Positions 24,896-36,800 of a DNA stretch of 64,000 bases are shown piece by piece. Origin of the DNA: Dolomedes plantarius (lineage: Eukaryota > Arthropoda > Arachnida > Araneae > Dolomedidae); assembly GCA_907164885.2 (NCBI GenBank), contig OU015496.1:105896315-105960314 (forward strand), read 5' to 3'. Each line of letters opens with the position of its first letter. Positions within the stretch are counted from its first letter, which is position 1. The notes under the pieces are model-generated. The model searched no databases and had not been told where the DNA came from. It saw only the letters and a program-made list of their open reading frames with translations. Made by a program: the position numbers and the translations under genes.

Positions 24896-27800
24896 CAAAA
24901 TTTTGACAATAATGATAACAACAGATTAATTTTTTGCTAAATTTGTTATTATTGTGATTCGCTAATAGTGTACAGTTTTGTCAAAAATATGTATTTTGGA
25001 TCACCCTAGCATCATAATCTGAAATTAATGCTGTTGGCATTAGTGGGAGTAGATTTTTTTAACTATGACTATCCTCAATAGAGAAGCCCACGCCTCAAAA
25101 CGACCACTTTTTATCAGTACTATGACTGGCTATCATAGAGAAGTTTCACTGTATACTACAAAACCTTTTTTCCTTACAAAAAGCTATTCTGCCTATTTTC
25201 TAATGTAATGCATTAGCAAAATCCAAAATAATTTAAGTGCCATACAGAATTTTTGTCAACTTTAGTGTGAATAATACTTTACCTGTAGAAAGCTAAGTTT
25301 CAAAGCTACAAAAAAGAAAATACATGATAATTAGGATTTCTAAGTGCAAGGAACTATAGAAAATATCCCCTGTAAATGTCATAAATGACATTATTTAACG
25401 TTAATACTTTTATATACTGTAGCTTATCTAGCAACAAAATTATAGATACAGATATGAATATGCATATATACATTCATTTTCCTTTTTTAGGTGCAAATAT
25501 GTTAGGAACTTTTTAAAAAAAGCTGCAGTACACTTCTAGGTCTAAAATTTTTTTGAAATTGAGTATTTTGACACATGAAGAAGCTTATGTGAGGCTTTGC
25601 CTATTCATTTTATGCCCATTTGGCATTAGACGGGTTTTATAGCAATATATTTCTTTCAAATAGTTTAGTACACCTAGACAGAAACCATCTAGATTCATTG
25701 AAAAATTTATCTACCATAGATTCATCATACATTTCTACAATTGAGGTAAGTTGCATTAAAATTTCTGAGATATGCAACTATATAGATTAATTTCCTTTTT
25801 ATTAATAATCTTTTTTATCACTTTAAAATCACTACCATAATCTGGGAGATTTAGAAGTGTATTAGGACTGCCTTTTCTCCCTTTAGTAAAGAAATCAGAA
25901 GGGTATGGCTTATAACATTAAATCAAAACTTAATTGCCAGATACATATACTGTCAATAAAATGTAGATATAAAAACATATTACAGACATGTACTAAGTGA
26001 AAGTCGTTTGCCTCCCAAAACTATGTAACATTTACGTATTTCAACAAAATTTTAATTTAAAAGACAGTATTGGCATAACAGAACTGCCAATCTCATAACA
26101 AAAATATTACTTCATACAATACCCCTTAACATGTATTGACAGAACAGTTTTATTTAATCCACACATAATTAAAAAAACGACTATGGAATACCATTCTTAA
26201 AGAATAACATAAAACAAATATGATAATTAAATATGAAAATTTAACATTTTATTTTTATACAGACCTTTGCAAATTCAATTTTTAATGTACAGCAACCAGA
26301 ATAAATATCACATCCATTTAATGATTGTTTCGCTCGTTCAGCAGCCTCCAAGCTATCAAACTTAAGAGTTAGTTAAGGAAGGAAAAAAAAGTACAAATGA
26401 AGAAAATGTAATCATTTAACTTGTAAATTAAGAAGTCAGACATTTTTGGAAGTTTCATTTTTCCATTTCATGTAGCAAAAATGTAATGTATATATAGTCT
26501 AAGAATTCTAGAAACAATTTTCATATTAATATTTAACTACTAAAATTTGTTTTACAGAGTAAAACAAGTTCATTTTCCTTCTGGATTTAAGCAGGGAAAT
26601 AAAAGTACAAATGAAGAAAATTCAATCAATTAACTTGTAAATTAAGAAGTCACTCAAATTTCAAAGTTTTGGATATTGGCCCTTTTTGTTCCAAAGTACA
26701 GATATAATCTAAGAATTCTAGAAACAATTTACATATTAATATCTAACTACTAAAATTTGTTTTACAGAGTAACATATGTTCATTTTCCTTCTAGATAAAA
26801 ACAAAATTTCATACTCATTTGACAAGTTATATAGGTGGGAGTCGGATCAATTTCTATTAAATAGCCTTGTCTCCCATTATTCAGTCAAGAACTAAGTTTT
26901 CGAAAATAAAAGACTAAACATAACAGCAGTCAGAGATATCTAAATATGAATTTGTTTCATAAAATTTCATAAGTAAAATGGGGAGAGATTTTAGTTTTTT
27001 GGCATTAACCCCTTGAGGACCAGCACACGGAGAAAGAAGCACAGTCACGGGACCAAACACTCCGAAATGGAGCGTCGCCACCGGCCCACGCGTTTTCAGA
27101 AGTTAAGCCTAATTTTACAAAAAAATTCATATAAAATCATCATTTTAATATTATGACTCCAATATTAGATGTTACGTATATAATATACTACTTCTTAATA
27201 TGTATTAATATAAAGAATATAACTTTAATAGAAATAATATAAAAGTGCAAAATACAAAATTTATAAACATACACAGGGAAACAAATACTATACACATGAA
27301 ACCAAAGTTATAAATACGAAATTAAAAAAAAGAAAATTAAGCAATAATTATCTGTAGATAAGTAAATTCTAAATTAAAAATTCTGTTGTGTGTGGTATAG
27401 TTCAAAACAAGGATCGACACACAGTCCTACGTTGCATATTTTGCACTCATATGATGTTTGTTTTCGCTTTTCCTTGTTTTTAGCGAACACAACGCATCGC
27501 CTTCTACCTTTGTTATCTTTTCCCTCAATGTAAATTTTCGGAAAATGTCTTCCAGATAAACGGAAAGGTTGAGTGCCCGGTGATTTTGGATAAATCTTTA
27601 AGTTTCTTGTTTTTGTGTACTTATCCATTATTTGATGAACAATTCTGGTTCTAAATTCCAAAGAGGATATTTTGTCTCCTTTTACCTTTGAATATATTAT
27701 ATTTGCATTTAGAAGTGTCATATAAAATAAAATAAAATAAAATAATAAAATTAAAAAAGCTTTTTGTACCATTTTACTGTTTTTCTAAATGCTCGATAAT

Positions 27801-30800
27801 GATGCATTATAGAATCCCCAGTGTCAACACCTCCCATATTGTGATTATACTCTACAACGCAGAGTGGCTTCAAAATGTCCATCCCAGTCTTTCGGTCTTT
27901 TTTACCCATTGGCACAATAACATTGTCATGTATGGTTGATAACATCAACACGTTTTTCTTTTTGTCCTTAAATGTAAATAAATTCACTGAATTTTTTTGC
28001 AAAACTACAGTTTCATCCTTCTTGATATCAGGAATGACTTTTGGCATTCCTTTTCTGTTCCTCATGACAGTCCCACACGTTTGTTTTATTTTCAAGAAGA
28101 AAAGAAGCAAGGTTCAGTGATACAAAAAATCGATCCAAGTATAAATCATAACCTTTACCTGACAGAGTTGATAGTAACGTTTTTACTACACGCTCACCGT
28201 ATAGACCTCCAGTTTCCAAAATCTCCATATCCTTTACAGTATATATATAGAAGTTCCATATACATCCCGTCAGCGATTCGCATAATTTATATATTTTAAT
28301 TCCGTACCTTTTTGAGGGTATGTACTGGCAAAAACCTAAAATTCCTTTCCATCCAAAGAAAGTTTCATCAATACATATATTTCTTTCAGGTGTACCGACT
28401 TGAAATTTTCTATAAGTATGGTTAGTACTGATATAATTTTCTCCAATTTTTTAGCTTCAGGATTGGAACTGAAATGCAAGAATCGCAAAATTTCTAAAAA
28501 TCTGTTCCTTGGCATAGCCATACTAAAAAAGGGTGTTGATAACATGAAGTTTGAGGAAAAATACATTTTTAAATTCGGTTTCTTAATGATGCTCATCAGA
28601 ATTACTAATGCCAGAAAAATCATCATTTCATCCTTTGTTAAGTTCTGGAAGGGTTTCACAGGGCAGGTAGTTGAGGGTCCAGGTTCATTTTGCTTCTTTT
28701 GGAACATTTTCTGTGCAAAATCATTTGTCTCATTCACAATGATATCTATAATTTTATCAAAAAACAGATTAAAAATGTCCAGTTCACACTCTGTTTGCAC
28801 ATTGTTTAAATTTGGTCCAGGTATCACTATAAAGTCCATCTTCCGTAGCAATTTTATTTCAGAAGACCAACTAGCTGCAGGGTCAGTGCAAGCATCTAAT
28901 GGAGACTCCTCTTCAAAATTATATTCCTCTGTGTCTGAGGAAAAGGAATCACCTGATTCACTGTTAATACTTAAATCACTATCACTATCTTCACTAATCT
29001 CAGAATCACTTTCATTCATATTTGTACATATTTCACTCTCAGTGAGGTATCTCGGTCTCTTAGCCATAGCTAACGGAATGAAACTGATAACAGGCAAATG
29101 TTTAGCGACAAAGTGCCTCCGCGTTCGAGGAAAAAATATATACATATATATCCCCAAACATCTACAAAACATACCCAGAAACATTTCACTCTCATACCCT
29201 GCAATAGTCAGCTGTACACACTTCACCATATTCTCCTAAGGAAAAAAACAAAGCAATAAACAAAAATGCCGGTGTCCCTTTAACTCATATCTGCACTTTT
29301 AAAGAGCCACGATTCCCCAATTTGTTTACACCAATAAATCTATCAAATCCAGAGGCATACAACAGAAACTGATGCCCGTACATGAAGGTCAAATGGCATG
29401 ACTCGACCGTTGTGAAAACCGTTGCCTTTTAGCGCCATCTACTAGCATTTTAAAAATTCAAACAGATCGTTCCGTTTTCAAATTACGCATACGCGACACT
29501 GGGCTCCCCGTGATGTTGAGAGTTCTTCGCGCATGCGAGACGCTAGGCTGATAACAGTGGAATCGTTGCATCGTGCATACGGGATGCAGGTTGTGAACGG
29601 GTTAACAAAACTGGTGCTCAATTAAGTAAAAATTCACTACATAGAAATAAAGAGCTTTTTATGATCCATTACACTGCAAAAAATTCCCAATTAATTTTAG
29701 ACTGATTGATATTATTGACCTTTACCAGGTAAGAAAAGCATTTTTTGCAATAGTCTAAATCTTTGTGTCTGCTTGATATTAATAAATGCATTAAACAAAG
29801 TCAATTATAACTAGTAAAATGTATATAATTCAACAGATAAAGATATTATATAACAAGAAGAATGCAATGACAGTCAAACAAAATAAAAAGAAATCCTATA
29901 CTTAGAGCTAAACACATCATAAATGCAAGATTCTGTAGCAGTAAAAAGAAACATACAATCCTAAAAAGAACACAAATATAAAGACAGAAATACAAAAGGC
30001 ACACTCACCCTACCCCAATAAATTGTACCACTGCAGCATAACTACAGCGCCATACCCAATTGGAATTTAAAGCAATAAGCATTGAAAGAAATTGTGAAAC
30101 CAGAAAACCCTATCTTAATTATCCTTAAAATACACCCGAGTCTATATACCATTTTTTAAAAATACTTTTATATTACAAAAGTTACTGTGGAAATTGTTCT
30201 TATGTAGGTTTTCCTCGAAACTATTACATGCCTACAAAATTTTTCACTGTTATTGAAAATGCTTTTTATTCTATTTAGTTGCGAGTGAAAGATTTTATAA
30301 TAAATTTTAGTTTAAATTGCTATGGAAATCAGTAAATGTAATAACCTCAAAGCTGATATCTAATCTTTTATCATATATACTTAAAACTACCTTCGGTTGT
30401 ACACATTAAATCTAAATTTCTACCAATTAAAGATTGTTGGGTAATCGTTGTCACTTAAAAAATACCAAACAACGTTAAGGGATAATGTTTTAGAATTTCT
30501 AACGAATTTGTAATGATTTAGAATTTCTAAATCAAATCTACCGAAAGGTATTAACTTTAAACAAAACTAAGGAAGATAATCATTATGCAGCTTATCTGGA
30601 TATTAAAATTAAAGATAGCGAAATAAGAATCAGGATATATGATAAAAGATTAGATTTCAACTTTGAGATTACATTTACTGATTTCCATCGCAATTTAAAC
30701 TATAAAATTTATTATATCTTTCACTCACAACTAAATAGAATAAAAAGCATTTTCAGTAACAGTGATGATTTTTTTGAGGCATGTATCAGTTTCAAAGGAA

Positions 30801-33800
30801 ATCTACGTAAGTACAATTTCCGCAATAACTCTTTTAATCTACAAGTATTAAAAACACAGTATTTAGACTGTGGAGTATTTTAAGGACAATTACAATACAG
30901 TTTACAGGTTTCAAAATTTCTTTCAATACTTGTTGCTTTCAATTGGGTGTGGAACTGTAGTTATGCTGCAGTGGTACAATTCTTAAGGTTAAAATTGCTG
31001 ATTTTTAGTTATAACCATCACTTCACAATTTATTGGGATAGGGTAAGTGTGCCTTTTGTATTTCTGTCTTTATATTTCTGTATTTTTTAGGATTGTTTCT
31101 TTTTATCGTTGCAGAATTTTGCATTAAGCTCTAAGTGCAGGATTTCAGTTTATTTTCAATTGGTTTGACTATCTGTTTCCATGGGGAACTCGGGATGTCT
31201 TTTGGCTAGACCTGCATCCTATTCAGAAAGTTCCCCCTTGAGGTAACTGATTTGGTTAGGCCTCCTGATGAAGAGACCAGTCAGTTGCCTTGTTATATGG
31301 TTTAGTTTTTATACTGCTACAGAATCTTGCATTTATGGTTTGTTTAGCTCTAAGTGCAGGATTTCTGTTAATTTTGTTTGACTGTCATTGCATTCATCCT
31401 GTTATATATCTTTCTCTGTTGAATTATTTATACTTTACTAGTTATAATTGCCTGTTTTTTCAGTATGAGGATTTGTAGCAACTGCATAATCTTTTATTGA
31501 AAAGTTTAAAATTATTCAAAGCTAGTGCAGTTTTTCTATTAATTTCATTCGGCTGTCTATGCCTTCTTTATGCATTTTTATTTCTTATTTTGTGTTGAAT
31601 TATTTACAATGTATAAGTTAAACAAAGTCAATCAATTATACTTTGTCAAATTTCTCCAAACAGAAAATATAAAAACATTGTAAAATGTCACACACTGAAT
31701 TGTGCATTAATATATACAAAGTCTCTATATTGACTATAGAAAAGAAATACCTATTCTTTTATATAGTCATAAAATTCTTGGTTGATGCAGTAGAATCTTT
31801 AATATTTACTTATCTGATTTCTATAAAGATTTATGCTTTTTGATAAGCTTGTAACAAAAGAAACTGAAAGTTAATAACCCTCTAAAATGCTTTTGCTACT
31901 TTTTAAATAAATATACAGATTACTTTATTTGCTTTTACTTAGTGGAAAATATTGAGAAAATATTTTAAAGGATATTCAACCATGGCTTGTACTCCATTCT
32001 TCTTAAATATAACAATGCGAAGGACTTTTCCACTTGGACTGCAAATTGTATGAATAACATCCTATAGAGAAATGAATTCTGAATTATTTAGCTAAAATAT
32101 TTTAAGTAAGCCTAATACATTACTTGGGTTAAATAACTTCTCTTACCGTAGTGATAGGATAGGCTGGATTCATAACAGTTATCAGTAAAATATGATTAGG
32201 CTTCTCTTCAAAGCTGTCCAAAAGCAAAATAAGAATTTAGAATAGACCTCTCTGTCTAACACTCCCGCACACACGTATACACACACACATATATATCTAC
32301 ATAACATACTAGATCATATGAACAAACATTGAACTATACATATATATATATACTTGGTATAAAAATGAAATTTTTTTTTATAAATTTACTTTCTAAGAAC
32401 ATATAACATTAATATATATATATACATATATACAGTGGAATCTCGATCGATCGTTTTTCCGTATGTGTCGTTCATTTTATCCAGTCCCAACGATCATATT
32501 GCTTTGTTATGTTTCCGCATCTATCGTTCATTTCAATTGGTCCCTTGAAAAACGATAGATCGAGATTCTACTGTATATATATATATATATGTAATATATA
32601 TATACACACATAAATTATATATTAAAAAAAAAAAACCCTCTAATAAGCTGGGAACAAGCTTGGATAGGAGAATTTAGTATTTTCAAAGAAAGAAAGAAAA
32701 AAAAAGCATGTTAGTTTCAGAAATAACTTGCTCTCATACACACTACTCTCAGGTAGCGTTTTCCAACCAGGGTTCCCCGAAACATTGTTAAGGGTTCCTC
32801 AAGAAATAGGGAAATAACACTACATCATAAAAGGGAAAACAATATTTTCCTGATTCAGTACTGTACTCAGTTAACTTCGGTGGGGGAAGCAGATGTGACT
32901 GTGTGCATTAGTGATGCGAGAAGTGTAGGATCATGTGGTTGGTTAAACATAGTGCTAGAGAGTATTTTTTATTTTACTACCTTATTAGTATTTTATTCGG
33001 TTTTGTTTCTTATTTTTTAATTCTTCTACAGATTTGAACAGTTAAAATGTGGTGATACTTGAAGACAAACAATCCATATAATTCTGAAGAGACTAAGTGA
33101 TAAAGATTTAGAACCTCATACAAAATTTCAAAAGACTGATAAAGAAAGAGGTGCAAAAAAGGTTCGTCATTATATGAAAATTATTCATCAATAAGCTTTA
33201 CATGGACTGGTAATCCAGAATGTCCTCTTCCATTATGTCTCGTTTGTGGTGAAAAACTTTTGAATACAGCAATGGCTCCAACAAAATTGAACAGACATTT
33301 CATGATAAATCATACTAATATGAAAAATAAAACTGTTGATTATTTTAAAACTCTGTTAAAATCTGAAAATAAACAGAATATAGCTTAGGTAAACACATTT
33401 ACAGTTAGTGAAAAGGCTCAGGAAGCAAGTTATTTGGTAGTAGAGCTTATTGCACAGAAAAGGATAAGTCACATAGTTAGTGGGAATCTGATAATGCCCA
33501 CATGTAAAATTATAGTGGGTAAAACCTTGGAAGAAGATGCAGTTAGAAAAATTGAAAATAATCCACTTTCGAACAATACAGTAAGTTGACGAATCAGTGA
33601 TATATCACATGATGTTGATGGAGGTTTTGTGTGATGAACTGAAAAGTGGCAATTTTCAATTCAAGTGGACGAGTCGACAGATTTAACCAACAAATGTTAT
33701 GTTCTAGCATTTGTAAGATTTGTTAATGAGAAATTCAAGAAAACTTCCTCTGCTATAAAGAATTGAGACAAGCAGAGGAATAGATATATTCAATATTTTA

Positions 33801-36800
33801 TCTGGATATTTGGAATAAAACTTTCTTGGAAGAATTGTATTGGCATTTGTACCGATGGTGCTGCTTCCATGGTTAGTTCCACAAAAGAATTTATTAATCT
33901 TGTAAAAGAAAAAAATGCTTATGTTGTTTCCACTCAACATTTTATTCATAGAGAAGAGTTGATGTCAAAATCTCTCGGCAATGAACTACAAGAGGTATTT
34001 GATGAAGTTATAAAAATAGTAAACTTCATTAAACAGAAGCCACTTCACCAGAATTTTTAAAAAGCTCTGTGGAAACATGGATAAAGAGCACACAAATCTA
34101 TTGTTATACACTGATATCTGGTGGGGAAGTAGAGACAAGAGTTTTTAATAGGGTTTTTCAGCTAAAGGATGAAATGCATGCACATTTTCAACAAGATGAC
34201 AAACAAAATTTTATTAAATGCTCTGAGGATCAAATGTGGGTATAGATGCTAGCTTTATTTAGCAGATATTTTTTATCACTAAATCAACTGAATAAGTTTC
34301 TGCAAGGCGGTGGAGAAAATATATTAACTTAAAGTGACAAGATTGTTGGATTTAAAAGAAAATTAAACTTATGGAAAAATCATGTTGTAAAAGGGAATCT
34401 TGATAAGTTTGAATTACTGGCGGGACGTGAAGATGGATACCAACAAATTTCAAGTTTTATTGTATCCCACCTAGAGGAGCTATCAAAGAAAACTGATTAT
34501 TGTTTTCCCTCACTGTCAACAGAACTATACAATTGGGTGAGGAATCCATTCTCTCGCACTTCCATTCATCCTCAGAACCTAACTTTAAAAGATGAAGAAT
34601 TTTGTGACTTACAATCGGATGGTTCATCGAAAATGAGATTTAACAACATGGTTTTGGTCAAATTCTAGATTTTCATTGAAAGTGAATATCCCACAATTCA
34701 TAGGAAAACAATTAATATACTGCTGTAGTTTTCAACATTGTACATGTGTGAACAAGCTTTTTCTTGTTTAACAAGTATTAAGAGTAAGGATAGAAATCGT
34801 CTCCTTTCTGTGGAAGATGAAATCTGCATATGTATATCGAAAATCAGACCCTGAATTCAACATTTATGTTACAAAACACAGGCACAGATTTCACATTAAT
34901 ACTTATTATAAATTGTTATACTAAAGAAATTTATTATCTATACCTAATTATATTTAGAATTATACCAATTGCCTGTAATTGCATTTTTTGTTTGTTTTGA
35001 AATAAATGACTAAAATGATAGTAATTTTTTAGCAATTTCCATTGAATTGTAGTCTTCTAGTATCATACTATACTGAATCCCATGGTTATTTTTGAAGTTA
35101 TTAATATATCCTATTCTAATGTTTGATACTTTGAGTAAATGAATAAAATTGGCAATGGAGTCAGTATTGATTTGAACTTATAAATAATTTAACAAGTTCC
35201 TGAAATATACTCTAATTTAATATTGAAAAAAAAAAAAAAAATTCTAACAAGGGTGCCCCGAGTATCTAATCTCACTCCCAGGGGTGCCACAAACATAAAA
35301 AGGTTGGGAAGCACTACTCTAAGGTATCTAAAAAGAGTATTTTTAATTCAAAATGATTATTTAAAATAAACTTCACAACTTTATGTATAGGTTGGTTTAC
35401 AGTACCAGAACAAATAAACTGTGTAATATTTCAATATACAACCTAAAGGGAAAAAAATTAAATATGAAACAAATTATATCCATAACCAGATTATGGTTCA
35501 TATTTGATATCAAAATATATATTATTCAGATAATATTAAAAATACTTCTAAAAAGTGTTAATTTAATAAAACTGTCAATGCTAGGTTCAAAAAGATTGTA
35601 TGCCTTATTGAAAAAAAAAAACATTAATGCAATATATTACATATCTTCTTTAAATATCATATTAACATTCCTCGTTGTTTTATGAAAGAAAGTTAGGGTT
35701 TTGTTGATTGTTAAATAAAATATATTAGTCGCCCCATTGCTCGACATTGAGCAAATTTCATTTAATTTTTGCAATAACAAATGCCGTTCTAACTTATGCG
35801 GCTCAATGCTTATTGAACTTCAGCATTTCAGTCTGCATTTAATGATCAACTTTAACTGATTGTACGGGCACTCAAACTGAACAGCCAAGCAAGCTTCTTA
35901 GTAATGAGATATTTTTAAACTTTGAACACAGATGCCTCCTCCATAGATGCAGTTTCTTCTGGCCGAACATCAGGAAAAAGATTTTGTTTAGTTTCAATGA
36001 AGCAACTTGGCTGCAAACCGTGATGTTGGCAAAACTGGTACAAATAAATGTTTTTCCATGCAAAAATAATAATGTACACCTACACAGATGTTGCCAATAA
36101 AGAAACTCATTGATGATTTCACAGAATAACAAAAGCAAACAATTTTAAAATTTAAAAGTTCAGTGTGATTGATAATGGTAAAATAAAAAAAGGTTAGCAC
36201 ACATGCCATCTAGGGGAAGAAATTCTTTTTATGTTTATATTTCAATTTTTAAATAAACAATAAGATGTGTAATTCTAGATTAACAATTTACATGAAGTGG
36301 AGATCTTAATCTTTAAATAGTACCTCATTTATCAATTTTGGATCAGTATGAAGAGAAAAAAAGGGATAAAACAAAAAACACCTTTTAGAAATAATATATA
36401 TAGATAGTGAAGAAAATGAAATGTATATCCTAGAGTACTAAATGTGTAAGGTGCCAAATAACCCGAAGAGTCCATGATTGTCTTTTATAATTTTATTTAA
36501 TACCACACATAACAAAACATATAACGATTAAATTAGACTGAAATTAATGAAACCTGGCACGCACTGCCAAGATGTGCTCCCTACATATCAAAACCTAGCA
36601 AGATGAGCGGAAAAAAAAAAAAAAAAAAAAAAAAAGAACAACAAAGTTTTGCAGCGTTCCCCCACATTTCACTCGATTCACAACAGATAGAGCACTGAGC
36701 AGTAGGAAAAATGATAAAACTTAATTTCAAATGAATCTACAAGTGCTAATATTTAAATCCCTAATTAGATAACAGATCATATTATTATTTATTAATAATT

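Larger units (their letters stand above)
26362..31975 (-). other. hnRNP L intron 4: candidate U12-type intron overlapping a U2-type intron
   Basis: On the coding strand the upstream exon runs ...CAAGCCATGGTTGA, then ATATCCTTT, the exact U12 5' splice consensus (31967-31975). Near the 3' end is TTCCTTAAC (26372-26380), the exact U12 branch-point consensus, 11-12 bases before the likely cut. A GT five bases upstream (31979-31980, after ATG) and an AG at 26361-26362 would form an ordinary U2 intron. The U2 product deletes Val-Glu from the conserved AMVEFDS of RRM2. A U12 cut ending in AA retains it exactly; an AC end gives AMVDLKFDS. The intron also hosts the piggyBac and a large inverted repeat. 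Confidence 0.75.

Noticed and set aside
27875..29239. Plus-strand ORFs of 81-279 codons across 27875-29239
   Set aside because: Mirror frames of the piggyBac transposase on the minus strand; composition is that of antisense translation.
35872..36138. Possible RRM1 or other hnRNP L exon (PSCFIETKQNLFPDVRPEET patch)
   Set aside because: It does not resemble an RRM and has no convincing splice sites or phase. More likely a transposon fragment, but I could not name it.
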